NCBI GenBank assembly: GCA_029891345.1 | Contig: CM057009.1 | Span: forward strand, 210,050,709-210,114,708 | Direction of reading: 5' to 3' | DNA: 64,000 bases | From: Dryococelus australis | Taxonomy: Eukaryota > Arthropoda > Insecta > Phasmatodea > Phasmatidae | Shown: piece by piece, positions 46,930 to 56,985 of the stretch | How the letters are laid out: each line of letters opens with the position of its first letter | Numbering within the stretch: position 1 is the stretch's first letter | Translations under genes and position numbers: made by a program | Notes under the pieces: generated by a model | The model's database searches: none | What the model was told of the DNA's origin: nothing | The model's input: only the letters and a program-made list of their open reading frames with translations

Positions 46930-48225
46930 GTAAGAAATATGGTTTGAATTCACATTAGTTGAGAGGTTCTTCGTCAAATTGTTAAATGTGATTTTTGTGG
47001 TAATATTGAGACATATTTTCCCAATATAGGTAATCAAGATCTGGAGAATTTGAGGTATAAATAATTTCACCCCTTGTAGAATTTTTTTTGTTCTAAATTT
47101 CAGTATGCCACAAAATGCAAAATCGGATCTCTTAATATTGAGTACAATGGTTGACTAAGTTATCGAATTCGTAGTGCACAAATATAGGTCTTACATCCAC
47201 GATTTCAGGTGATTTACCGATGGGTGGATAATTGGGGTCTTCTGTAGGAGCATGGTAGAAAATACCAGGGTCAATAAAGATCTTGTTGTAGTGACATATG
47301 GAAAACTAGGAATTCTTAAAAACTCTAAATTAATCAGTGCGTATAGCTCTTCAATTTTGAAAGCATAACCAATTAAAGATTTGTATGATACATTTTTTTG
47401 GATGGTATGTGTTTCGCTAACCAATAAAAAAGATTGTGATCCTGAAACTTTAACCAATCCATTCGGTAATCGACCATTATTGATGAGCAGGTAATCATCC
47501 TCATAAGTGATGGGGATGTAATTTGAATTGTATGAGTGATATTCAACTGTGCCTTTCCAGTATCATGAGCCAACATTATCGCTGAGAATCCATTCGTCAG
47601 ACAAGGCATCAATTTTGCAAGGATCTGGTATTTTTTGTTGTCGAATATCTATGAATAAGGATTTGAATTTTGTGTCTAGATAATCATGCCTGATCGGTAC
47701 GAAATCGATGAAATCATCATGTGTAGCCTCGAAATATGTTGATATTTTGCATCAAGGTCTGCCATTAGCAAAGGATTTAAACTGGAGTGGAAGATCACAT
47801 TTGCAGGTAATTCCCTCAAACGAGTTCCATTGTGTCAGATCGTTGGTGTTTGTAGCCTTTGAATTGAACAGACAATGGGAAAATATTGTGCAATTGGCAT
47901 ACAAATTTGCAGAAATGAAAATGTTCGGATATTGACAATCTCAAAGCCACAAGTACCTATTGTTACCATCCGAGGTAAGCATCCATTGACTGCTATTCTT
48001 GGGCCATGCATGTTCGTCGGTCTCTATCATCCAAATACATGCAATACCCTTTGCCAGGCATTTTTTAATAAGACTGGTTTTGGGATCTATGAAAGTGACA
48101 TCAGTATCAAAATGATGGCATATTGATCTATGGTCTTTACAGTTTAAGCAAGCAGTGACTGTTTTAGAATCACATTCGATCAAATTATCACTCATACATT
48201 CGTCATTTTTATTTTCTAATTTCAA
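46930..48225 (-). pseudogene. PIF-1/PIF-2-like per os infectivity factor, decayed
   Basis: On the minus strand the N-terminal part has a CLNCKDHRSICHHFDTDVTF block (about 48,085-48,160), then ...KGIACIW, QWMLTSDGNNRYL, a CQYPN block (about 47,920-47,940) and an NC...C...C-K-C series. A DPCKIDALSDEW block (about 47,590-47,630) and a YEDDYLLINNGRLPNG stretch (about 47,465-47,515) follow, then a distal part to about 46,930. This is the cysteine layout of the PIF-1/PIF-2 family: a C-x2-C pair followed by a C..HF motif, a C-x-YP motif, C-x-C pairs, and DPC. PIF proteins sit in the virion envelope and act in entry into gut cells in baculoviruses and relatives. Several in-frame TGA/TAA codons and at least one frameshift make this a pseudogene. 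The choice between PIF-1 and PIF-2 is open. Confidence 0.65.
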
Positions 48226-48617
48226 TGTATCGAAAACTAATAATGTAAAATTTGAGCTATGTCATTTGAACTTTGTCGAGACTATTGGTAAAACACTTTC
48301 AATTTGCAAGTACAAACAAATAATTACTCAAATTAATATTACAATCACCAAAAAGTGCTATTTTTTACTTAAAATAAATGGAAGCTGTTAATCGAAAAAA
48401 TAACTGAAAATATATTATATAAATTGCATGTATACTTGAAATCACAATCAACCCAAAAAAGCTACCCACCTACAAAAAATCATTTGATTTCAAAAATATA
48501 AAAAACCTAAAAACCCTGGATAGTTTATATAAAAGGAATATTGGATGAGTTGTGTACAAGAACAAAGAAGGAGGGATATGTTTGTTTAGTTCCACGAAAC
48601 ATTACTAGATGTTTCAA
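48226..48617. other. Spacer upstream of the PIF-like gene
   Basis: AT-rich sequence. The PIF-like frame has no clear ATG before 48,225; its N-terminal membrane anchor, expected in this family, may lie in 48,226-48,400 but is not legible. Nothing else is recognised. Confidence 0.35.
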
Positions 48618-49078
48618 CAATAGGAATTTCTTCCCCACCCCCTCACTCTTACTTTCAACAACCAATCACATTGCGGCATTTCATTTCCCCCCTTTCCACT
48701 CATTTTGAAATCAATTTTATGGCCGATAAATCTGGAAAAAAGATGCTAGTCAATGGTGAGTGATGGACAGAAACACCTCAACCTTCCTCCTAGAGCAGAA
48801 GAGGAGCAAGGAATAAGAATAATATATACTATATAGTATATAGTATTATATATATACTGTAAGGTATATTATTATACTTATTCCTTATTCCTCTTTGGCT
48901 CGAGGAGGAAGGTTGATGTTTCTCTGTCCAGCTCTCGCCATTGACTGAAGTCTTTTTTCCAGATTTCTCTGCCATATAGGCGAATTGAAGGAGGGTAAGG
49001 GAGGGGAAATAAAATGCTGCAATGTGATTGTATGTTTTGGCATGATAGTGGGTGGGGGCAGAAATGCCAATAATGGAG
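48618..49078. mobile_element. ~460-bp foldback (inverted-repeat) element
   Basis: The left arm (about 48,618-48,838) and right arm (about 48,863-49,078) are reverse complements with moderate divergence. Shared blocks include caatcacattg, tctggaaaaaag, gtcaatgg.gag, ggacagaaac and aaccttcctcct. The arms meet at a small TA-rich palindrome (about 48,839-48,862). There is no coding capacity. This is the form of a MITE-like foldback element or an inverted duplication. The flanking bases show no clear target-site duplication. Confidence 0.8.
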
Positions 49079-49680
49079 CTCTCTGAATAAATCACATGTA
49101 ACTAAAAAAACTTATTCATTATTTTCTATAAAACTAATTAATATTCAAAGTTTGTCTTGTATCTATAAAGTGATTAGTAATATAATTTATGATGTCATAA
49201 TACCATAACCCTTTACATCCACTTGGAACCAATACTGCATGATGCCATACCTATCCTACTCACCAGAAGGACTAAACTCATGACCTCATCACTCATATAC
49301 AGGTATTTTTGTAAATAGACTTTTCTTGTTTTTCTTTTTTTGCATTTTTTTAATTATTCTATTTTAGCTGTTTGATGTTAACTTGTTTAATAGAAATACC
49401 CATTAGTCATGAAATGTTTTTTGCTATTGCCACATCTGGCAACTTGATTCCTATTGCTTATATATTGGCATTTATGTTTTTTGTGCTTTGGTTCAAATAT
49501 ATTAGTTTTTAATAATAATATTCATTGTTATTGCAAATATTTATTATTGAGATGATGTGTGTTACAAAACCATACTATTTAGAACTGTGTACACACATTG
49601 TATAATTTTAATCAATTAAATTGTATATATACTTTACATTGTTATTTGTTTTGTTTTTATTTGTAAAAAATTTTATTCTT
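49079..49680. other. AT-rich spacer right of the foldback element
   Basis: No coding-like frame on either strand. Long T-runs and TA-rich DNA. This stretch looks more like host DNA than the neighbouring virus-like block, so a larger host insertion than the foldback element is possible. Confidence 0.4.
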
Positions 49681-49689
49681 ATATATAGA

Positions 49690-51258
49690 GAGGGCATTTC
49701 CTTTATTTGAATCACAAGCTTTGGATGTTTGGTACAAAATGGGAGAGCAGCAACAACAACAATCGTGAAATATTCTCGACTGGATTACCAAATGTCCTCG
49801 AAAGGTTAATTATGGAACTCAATTTTCAATCCAACAGCCCATCACTCTTGCAAAATTTAATCAGTTTGTGGAAAATACCGAACCTACACTGATTAGAAAT
49901 TTTATAAAAATGTTTATCATCATGACCGAGCCACGATAAAGAAACTTGGCTGCGAAATCATTTTCAAATCCCCCAATCAGCGAAAATCTAAATCCGAAGT
50001 TTAAATGAATCTGGTATCATTACCTATCAACTCAAAATTTGCTTTACTTGGAGAGTCGAATTAAAGTTTTATCAGGACGAGATGGTGCCTGGGGGTTGAA
50101 GCAAAGCAGTGGAAATTGATCTCGATGTTTGTGATGTGAAGCTCGTAATTTTGGAAGAAACATTGTGAATCGTTCATTATGTGTATTCAATAGCGAGATG
50201 AGGAATGGAATTACTTTTGATCGTGTATTTGACGAAACTTCTCTACTCAACACATATCGAAACACTGTCGAAAACAAAATGTGTGATTTGATCGAAACAT
50301 TCATATGCCATCTTCCCAAAATGTTATTCGACGAATTGATTTACGACTATAGTGGTCAATACAAGAGAGTAGCTGATTTTGTCAATGAAATCTGGCCCAA
50401 TCATGTGGAGAAACTACCCTTTATCGAATGTGTCGCCGTTAGCATTCCACACACCCGATTTACTTTTCGTCCTCTTTTCACCCGCCACTCAAGTGCATAA
50501 TTTCAAATTGAGTGGTTATTATGTCGCATTCGTCAAGGAATTGGAAAACAGCAAAGTTTTAGTTCTCATCGACGTAATGGGTAAAACCAACATTTCGAGG
50601 GTAGATATGAAATAGGTATTACAAAATCATCAAAACCACATTCACACCATATATGAAATTGATATTCTGGAATCAATTTGATTCATGACATTCCATGCGG
50701 AAAAAACAAGCCATTTTGATCAATTGTCTGGTGTGTACCGTTTGAACAAGGACAAGTTATACGCAAACACATTCCATCAATCGGAATGCTCTCTCATGAT
50801 AATTTCATTTCCCACCAATGGCCTGTTGTATTTCCACAAGGACAAGATCGTCAAAGGAAAGAGTGAAAAACAATAGATTTGAAGTTTGAGAGGCAAAATT
50901 TTTTAAAGTATTTAAAAAGTAAAAAAATCCCAAAATTAAAGTTCAAACAGGGATTGTCGTTGGCCGACATGACTATAAAATATCTCGGTCAATATGCAGC
51001 ATTTAGACACCTCATGCCAAAGGTCTAGGTAACTGAAGATGGACATATCTTTGAAGAGATGTTTCCGATTATTCCATCATAATTGACGAGAGTAAGTTAA
51101 ACAAAATTATTCCCGAGATGAGCAAACGTGTGCTGTGCGAAGACATTGCGGTTGATTCGTGTTTCACTTTGGAATTCAAGGTATGTTATGACAATGACGA
51201 AATTGTATTTTGCAAATTTTGCGATAAAACCAAGTGCCAATCCAGCGACTGTAATTGA
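49690..51258 (+). pseudogene. Unidentified ~500-aa gene with C-terminal zinc-finger-like cluster
   Basis: Plus-strand coding-like pieces run from about 49,690 through 50,165-50,500 (FDETSLLNTYRNTVENKMCD; KMLFDELIYDYSGQYKR). They continue in 50,470-50,876 (LSGYYVAFVKELENSKVLVL; YRLNKDKLYANTFHQSEC) and 50,877-51,020 (SLADMTIKYLGQYAAF). They end at 51,258 with CEDIAVDSC...FCKFCDKTKCQSSDCN. The last 16 residues contain a C-x2-C...C...C arrangement compatible with zinc binding. There are at least three frameshifts and several stops. No family recognised. Confidence 0.5.
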
Positions 51259-51283
51259 AAATATTATGAAGAATAAATAAGAT

Positions 51284-51451
51284 ATGTTTCATAACAGTAC
51301 GTTATTTTTAGAATTTCACAAAAAGGTTTGTACCCCTATATTTATAAGTCTGGGAATTATTTTAGCGGATTTCATAATTTTTCTCTTAAAATACTTCATA
51401 AAAGTAATTGTCCAGATGAATAAAATAGAAACAGATGTTCGTTCTGTATAG
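51284..51451 (+). CDS. Unidentified 55-aa membrane protein
   Basis: ATG at 51,284 to TAG at 51,449-51,451, uninterrupted. A single hydrophobic span (IFISLGIILADFIIFLLKYF) follows a short N-terminus, with a basic/polar tail. It begins 25 bases after the preceding gene. It is not clearly a member of the three-copy membrane family. Confidence 0.45.
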   Translation: MFHNSTLFLEFHKKVCTPIFISLGIILADFIIFLLKYFIKVIVQMNKIETDVRSV

Positions 51452-51478
51452 ATAAGACAACATTATCACAAACAATAC

Positions 51479-51892
51479 TTGTCGAAAAATGTTGATGATA
51501 GCAACGATCTTGTAATGAAAACTTTTGAAACTAACTATATGCTTTTACCTCAATACGACTGGCTACAAAACACCGAGCAGTTTTGTAAAATGATTGAAGT
51601 TTTGGAGAAACTTGTGATTAGTACAATGAACGAACGTTCAAAGTACTATAGATCAACAGATGTCTGGAATTGCGTGAAATTTGCCATACACACCATTCAC
51701 AACAAGTTACCGATGCCACCGACAGACTATACTCAGCCGCAGGGTACAGACTGGTATCAATTTTCAATTTCCTTTCCACGGTTTCTCGTCTTTTCAAATT
51801 TTATCTATCTATATTTATTTGACGAAATTGATGAAACTTTACGAAATCAACTGGTTAGCGTGATAAAAAATATTTACCCACACCTACAATAA
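51479..51892 (+). CDS. Unidentified 137-aa open protein
   Basis: Open from 51,479 (TTG, no early ATG; first ATG at 51,488 would be out of frame, an in-frame ATG is at about 51,515) to TAA at 51,892. Segments LPQYDWLQNTEQFCKMIEVL and RFLVFSNFIYLYLFDEIDE suggest a helical soluble protein. Tightly placed after the small membrane protein. No family recognised. Confidence 0.4.
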   Translation: MSKNVDDSNDLVMKTFETNYMLLPQYDWLQNTEQFCKMIEVLEKLVISTMNERSKYYRSTDVWNCVKFAIHTIHNKLPMPPTDYTQPQGTDWYQFSISFPRFLVFSNFIYLYLFDEIDETLRNQLVSVIKNIYPHLQ

Positions 51893-51929
51893 GTACAGGT
51901 TGGCCTAGACCGGACCAAATGCAGTTACG

Positions 51930-53242
51930 ATGGCGGTGCCATTCGTTGGCGCCCACATTTTGATGGGTTGTTTAAAATATGAAATCGACACCGAAGCGAT
52001 GAAACACATTTTATCGCGATTGAAATTCCAAGTGGTTACTTCAATTGAATGTTTATATCAAGACGGAGGGTACGTGTTTCATTAAACTCTCCGAGCCTAT
52101 TGTTATATATATTCTTCGGCTCGGGATTTCTTCGCCCTGCAAGAATTTTTCAATATAGATTCAAAGGCGGTGATTGATAAAGTGTACTGTTGTTGGAGCA
52201 TCCGACAATCCCATTACATTTCGATCCCATGTTTACGAGGACGCCGAGTTTGGTATCTCGCTATAGATGTGATTATGGTTTCTTTGTGATTGATTCGATA
52301 AAAGCAGTGTCGGCCAAGACGGAAAAGTGGATGTTGCAATTCAATGGCCAATGCTCCAAATTCTGTTTTTACGAATCCGACCAAACGTACAATAAATGGG
52401 ATCAATTTTGGGCCATGGCTCGCATGTTTATGTATGAAAATTCCGATACGAAAATTCGCGAAGAGTTTTGCACATATTATCCCGGAGTCATTATCATAAA
52501 CAATAAATTGGTGTCTATGCCGACCACGACAGAAACCACGACAACGTTCATGCAGCAAAGTGCCTTTTCGTGCATTTCCCATTTGGATTAAGTCATTGGT
52601 TAGTATAACGCTTGGACGATAAACAATTGCCAACTAAAAGTGACTTAATTAATTTTAGTAAACGAAACATCCTACACCGTCGCCTATAAAGTACAGTCTA
52701 CTTCGCGGACTAATCGTGATCCCATAAGAGTTTCAGTAAATTTGGGTAAATGCATCACATCTTCCAACCGTTCGTTCAATGCGATGTCAAAGTACCAATT
52801 TGATCAAAACTATTCGTTTGTGCATGTGGGTACTCCGGAATTGACCAAAGTAGTTCGAACGTAAGATAACGAAAGTTTCGATTGTTTGCAGTGCACACCA
52901 AGTATCACCGACGTGGTTGCCTTCAGCACGGTTCACAATAATTCCGACAACGTACGAAACATCTTGGAGAATTTAATCGAAACCTATTATTGCGCTCTGT
53001 ATTTCGAAAACGATAAATTATTTCTCGAGGACGTGAATGCAAACAAAGTATCGATAGGTGTGAAATCCGACACTCCTATATAAATTTTGGAATTTGATGG
53101 CCCGATGATTAGGCGAAAATATAGCGCTGGTGCGAAAATCGTAAACGGAATTTATTAAGAGGGAAAATACTTTACTTCCACTTCATCCATGACGCTAAAT
53201 GCAAAATTTATAAATGTCAAGATTAACCCACGGATAAAATAA
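51930..53242 (+). pseudogene. Unidentified ~435-aa gene, one frameshift and repeated nonsense
   Basis: ATG at 51,930 (MAVPFVGAHILMGCLKYEID) opens a frame with a TAA near 52,083. Reading shifts near 52,185 and then stays in one register to the terminator at 53,240-53,242, crossing stops at 52,591, between 52,600 and 52,650, at 52,861, 53,083 and near 53,157. Distinctive parts are DYGFFVIDSIKAVSAKTEKW, CTPSITDVVAFSTVHNNSDN and a threonine run (TTTETTTTF). No family recognised. It is possibly two genes fused by my reading, with the break near 52,600. Confidence 0.45.
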
Positions 53243-53294
53243 AACAATGGATGCAACGATGCTTCAGGACGAAATAGCTTGTTTACCTAGACAA

Positions 53295-53504
53295 CTACGA
53301 CGAGATATACTCAGTACGAACCACCTTCAAAATTTCTGCTCGATAAGTCAATTGGCTTTTATCGTAAAAAACCTTTACCTGGCCATCAAAATATGAAATG
53401 AATACATTGATGTACAATACTATGATAATAAACGTGGTTGAAATTTGACTGAAATCCATTAAAGCATCTACTTTATTGACCGGTATAAGTACATTCTTAA
53501 TCAA
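53295..53504 (-). CDS. Possible 69-aa membrane protein, minus strand
   Basis: Open minus-strand frame with a central hydrophobic span (STTFIIIVLYINVFISYF). The start (ATT-like or weak codon) is uncertain. Either a small membrane protein oriented against its neighbours or chance. Confidence 0.25.
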   Translation of the reverse strand: MIKNVLIPVNKVDALMDFSQISTTFIIIVLYINVFISYFDGQVKVFYDKSQLTYRAEILKVVRTEYISS

Positions 53505-53681
53505 ATCGTTTGGTTACGATTTAAAGTACATAGAAAAACCCTATTATGTCAATTATTCGAATGAAAGATTTCTTTTTTCACTCGAATAAATAAAAAAATC
53601 ATTTCAAACACGTTTCCCTTACCAGTCTCTCGTACTTTTTAATTTTTGAATTTGTGTAAAGATTATATATTTCCCTACATA

Positions 53682-53885
53682 ATGATATATAAGAAGATTA
53701 ATAATAAAAACCAAATATATCTGTGGACGGGTAATGTCACCATTTTAATACTAGGGGTTGTGGCCTTCGTGATTTGGAAATTTAAAGATAAACTAAAAAC
53801 CTCCTTGAGTACGCATTTTGGTACTAGTGGCACATCGTTAAAAAGAACTACCCCTGCAGGAACTGCTAAGACAACACAGAGTTAA
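53682..53885 (+). CDS. Small single-pass membrane protein, family copy 3 (intact)
   Basis: ATG at 53,682 gives MIYKKINNKNQIY, a hydrophobic span (TGNVTILILGVVAFVIW), KFKDKLK, and a Ser/Thr/Gly/Ala-rich tail ending at 53,885. This 67-residue frame has no internal stop and is the best-preserved of the three related copies (others at 34,083 and 35,184). The shared plan points to a duplicated virus gene family. Function unknown. Confidence 0.55.
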   Translation: MIYKKINNKNQIYLWTGNVTILILGVVAFVIWKFKDKLKTSLSTHFGTSGTSLKRTTPAGTAKTTQS

Positions 53886-53920
53886 GTCGGTGAAAACAAA
53901 ATGTAAAATAAGAATTCAAT

Positions 53921-54007
53921 ATGGGGTTCTTGTCGTTTTGGGTGATGCTGACTACAATAAACATATATTATGGTTTTTTATTTCGATATTTGTATTCGTA
54001 TATTTAA
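53921..54007 (+). CDS. Possible 28-aa hydrophobic peptide
   Basis: ATG at 53,921, hydrophobic and aromatic throughout (MGFLSFWVMLTTINIYYGFL), stop at 54,007. A second frame continues hydrophobic (VFVYLIKTLYMMC), so it may be a frameshifted small membrane protein. Confidence 0.25.
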   Translation: MGFLSFWVMLTTINIYYGFLFRYLYSYI

Positions 54008-54108
54008 TCAAAACATTGTATATGATGTGTATATTATCGACTACGTGTGGATTGTGAAAACAAAATAAAATATATAAATAAGATAAGTAAGGAATTTGAA
54101 AAAAAAAA

Positions 54109-54393
54109 ATGTGTAATCATCTTTCTGGTGTATTGTTTGCTGTGACGATATTCGCGTACATATTCTTTGTAAACCCCTTGCATACGATACACGAAGATGT
54201 GGACCACCTTAGGAGAGCAATAAACAACATGCATACTTTTTACCTCGACCAAAATCACCTTCACCAAAACATTTACCACTCTCAAAACAGACGACTATAC
54301 ACGTATTTGTATTTTTACAAGAACGGTGTGTTGATTGATAACGTGGAAATACAGATGCTGGAAAAAACAACCAAACTAGAATACATTTACTAA
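54109..54393 (+). CDS. Unidentified 94-aa protein with N-terminal membrane anchor (intact)
   Basis: ATG at 54,109 to TAA at 54,393 without interruption. Residues 7-24 are hydrophobic (GVLFAVTIFAYIFFVNPL), followed by a His/Asn/Tyr-rich hydrophilic domain (HTFYLDQNHLHQNIYHSQN), as in small virion envelope proteins with a signal anchor. No family recognised. Confidence 0.5.
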   Translation: MCNHLSGVLFAVTIFAYIFFVNPLHTIHEDVDHLRRAINNMHTFYLDQNHLHQNIYHSQNRRLYTYLYFYKNGVLIDNVEIQMLEKTTKLEYIY

Positions 54394-54480
54394 CATTGTC
54401 TTTTACCAAATCTAAATTTACGCTATAAATATATATATATTTATTTATTTTTTAAGAAAAGGAAAAGGGGTCATACAAGT

Positions 54481-54738
54481 ATAATTTTTTGTAAATAATC
54501 AATAACATTTTCTTTAAATGATTTGTTGAACCTGAAATGTAATAAAAACAAATAGGTAGTAATACTAATCATCAACATACTCTTGGTTATAGCAAGTATT
54601 AAAACTTGTGTGGAATCAATCACCGAGTTGTTGATTATTTTTAATTGTATATTGGCATTCTATCTTACAGTCGTCACCGTCAAACTTCCCAAACCTCTCA
54701 CTTGTGAGTTATACAAAGAAAGTGGTATAACCACATAA
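54481..54738 (+). pseudogene. Unidentified small two-span membrane protein
   Basis: One register reads SITFSLNDLLNLKCNKNK, a TAG (54,553-54,555), then two hydrophobic segments (VVILIINILLVIASI and LLIIFNCILAFYLTVVTV), ending TAA at 54,736-54,738, two bases before the next ATG. The start codon is not visible. Confidence 0.4.
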
Positions 54739-54740
54739 CA

Positions 54741-55878
54741 ATGTTGAAGGCTCTCGTTCAATTCGCCGGTAATGTCGACAAGGCGGGTGAATGTGCAATG
54801 ATTCGACAATCCCTAGTCCCGAATTTACCAAAAGATTCAGTTTCCAAAAAAAATTTTAACAATCAATCTCTGTATGGGTTGCAAAAAAAAAAAAAAACAT
54901 TACGAATTGGCAACACCACGATTGGTGAATTTATGAGCAAGATAAAAAGGCCAGTTTGAAGCCGCTTTCGGTCAAATCGATTGGAGCAACCGTCTCAACG
55001 ACAAAATGCGCAAAGTCTTATTGTACGAAATAAAAAATTTACCGGATTATATGCTGTATAAAATTCAGCTCGGATCCAAAAAACTAAACTCGTTGAAACC
55101 AGCACTGAATAAAGCCACTGTTTCTAACAATATTGTAAAACTAATCATGACCGATCCCAAGCTCACAAAAATAAAATAAAAATTACATTTTTTCTCTCAG
55201 AGAACAAAACTTGTCGGTTACTCCGTTCTTTCTGCCGTAGGTGGTTCGGATTTGACCGCCTATATCGATAGGTACAGGAAGGCGATAAGCGGATGCATTC
55301 GCTACGAAAACGACAATGGCAAACTCAAAGTGTGTAAAGTCAATCATCTCAGTAGTCGGACGTTTCCCAACCATAGTTACTTGGATTCATGCGACGATTA
55401 AGTTTTATGCGATGAGGTAAAAAACGCCCAGTGTTTGGAGGTGGATGGTGACGTTGCGTGCGTTCATTGTGACACTGTTCAAAACGATCCTCGCGCGACC
55501 GACATCAGCGTGGAATATCGTTTTGTCGATGCCTCGTGGACGGATGCGATCGCTGATATATTGGGCAAAGACGTGGAGAATGTTGTGGCTTTTGGTGGCG
55601 ATATAATCGACTATACAAAAAACATATTTCGGTATTTGTATTACGGATTAATTTTTATCGGTGGGGTCATTATTTTGGGTTTTGCCGCCTACATAATAAA
55701 TTTGTTTCGGTTGTGGTTAAAGTGTAAAAGAAAGATAAGTGGAAATTACGAGCGCGGACAATGGGAATTCCATACTCAAGCTGTTAGAGATGTACGAAAT
55801 CGTGTCGCAGATACCCAATTTAACCGATCGCCATTTCAAATTACTCGCAAAGATTTTGGCAACTTATCGTATAGTTAA
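54741..55878 (+). pseudogene. PIF-5 (ODV-E56)-like envelope protein, decayed
   Basis: ATG at 54,741 (MLKALVQFAGNVDKAGECAM) starts a frame that shifts near the A15 tract at about 54,883-54,897 and near 54,955. It continues with IDWSNRLNDKMRK and NSLKPALNKATVSNNIVKLI, crosses a stop at about 55,178, and then reads GGSDLTAYIDRYRKAISGC, CKVNHLSSR and a cysteine cluster. A TAA at about 55,400 follows, then the open part 55,435-55,878 with CVHCDT, DASWTDAIADILGKDVENVV and one strong membrane span (YYGLIFIGGVIILGFAAYII). The order (long N-terminal domain, central Gly-Cys-Tyr-type cysteine motif, C-terminal membrane span) matches PIF-5/ODV-E56, an envelope protein of oral infectivity. This is an architectural match, weaker than for the PIF-1/2-like gene. 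Confidence 0.45.
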
Positions 55879-56364
55879 TCGCCCATTGAATTCCCTCACC
55901 GACCTTTCATTAACCTACTATTTAACCACCTATTTTGCAAATTACTTTCCATGCGATTTGAAAAAAAAAAAAAAAAAACAAACAAACTGTTTACAATCGA
56001 TGCGCAAAATCTACCTCGAGCGGTTGCGGCTGCCGTGAACAAAAAAATCAATAATTCCACATTAAACAAACAGTTGGATCTTATCACACAAGCGTATCGC
56101 TGGTACCGTAATTTTCCGCTAAATTTTGTGCACCCCATTTATTCTTTCGAACTGAACTTGGATTCTCTGCTCGGAGGAATCGATTATTTCAAAGAGCGGT
56201 TTGCACGCATAATGCCTAATGGCACACCAATACTTTCGCTACTCACCAAGATGGATCGCGGGATATTAAATCCCATTAAAGTAAATTTATTGGCCAATCT
56301 CGAATTTAACACGCCAGACTTTCAACATATTGTTGATATCTCACACTCAATTGTTGTTGACTAG
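55790..56364 (+). pseudogene. Unidentified ~190-aa gene split at an A18 tract
   Basis: ATG at 55,790 lies inside the 3' end of the PIF-5-like frame (89-base overlap, different frame). It reads MYEIVSQIPNLTDRHFKLLA to an A18 tract at about 55,961-55,978, where the frame slips and continues as NLPRAVAAAVNKKINN...PIYSFELNLDSLLGGIDYF to the stop at 56,364. The protein is helical with no membrane span. The single lesion is at a homopolymer. It converges with the minus-strand gene at 56,347. Confidence 0.5.
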
Positions 56365-56726
56365 TTTGCACATTGCCGTGTTTTTGTCCGTGACTTCGTC
56401 CCTAAGCTGTTTCATCCTTTCCTCGAATTTAAAACACTCGTGCCGTTTATCGCCAAAGTAATAGTTACTAATCTCGTCGAATCTCTGAAGGTAAATACTC
56501 ATCAATTCAATTTTAATTTTCTCCAGTAATCCACAATGTTGGGGTAATTGACATATGTATGAGATGTGTCGAATATCTGCTTGCTTCGAATAAAGTTGTA
56601 TGTCGCAATGCAAAATTCATCAAGTCGCGATTCGTCATCCACACAATTTTTCGGAATTTCGGCACATTTCGATTTTATCCTATTCAAGTACTCTTCTTCA
56701 AAATGTATCGAAAAGATTTGGACCAT
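56347..56726 (-). pseudogene. Unidentified ~125-aa gene with one frameshift
   Basis: ATG at 56,726 (MVQIFSIHFEEEYLNRIKSK) reads to about 56,525. The frame then shifts and continues LLEKIKIELMSIYLQRFDEI and CFKFEERMKQLRDEV to the stop at 56,347. Charged, helical, coiled-coil-like, with CAEIPKNC as a possible disulphide. Its last 18 bases overlap the convergent gene. No family recognised. Confidence 0.45.
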
Positions 56727-56755
56727 TTTTTTAAAATTAGTTCTTATTAATAAAG

Positions 56756-56971
56756 AGTATGTCTGATCTACTCTAGTTTAGCAATCATAATCATAATTAT
56801 ATATTCAACAAGGAAAAAAAATTATTTTCGACCACGTACGGATGGAATATCACCGAAATATATCTACTGCAACTGCACGCAAACCTGTCGAATTACAAGT
56901 TACTGTCGGCAGTTGATTTTGACGTAAATGTGATTGAGAAATGTTTAATTTACACAATCGATAATCAATAA
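56756..56971 (+). pseudogene. Small protein with N-terminal membrane anchor
   Basis: A plus-strand frame reads an N-terminal hydrophobic span (LIYSSLAIIIIIIYST), a basic stop-transfer (RKKK), then FSTTYGWNITEIYLLQLHAN and ends TAA at 56,969-56,971. The ATG at 56,760 is one frame off, so a single-base slip near the start is likely. It converges on the AAA+ gene, whose stop is 15 bases away. Confidence 0.4.
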
Positions 56972-56985
56972 AAATAGTTTGGTTT

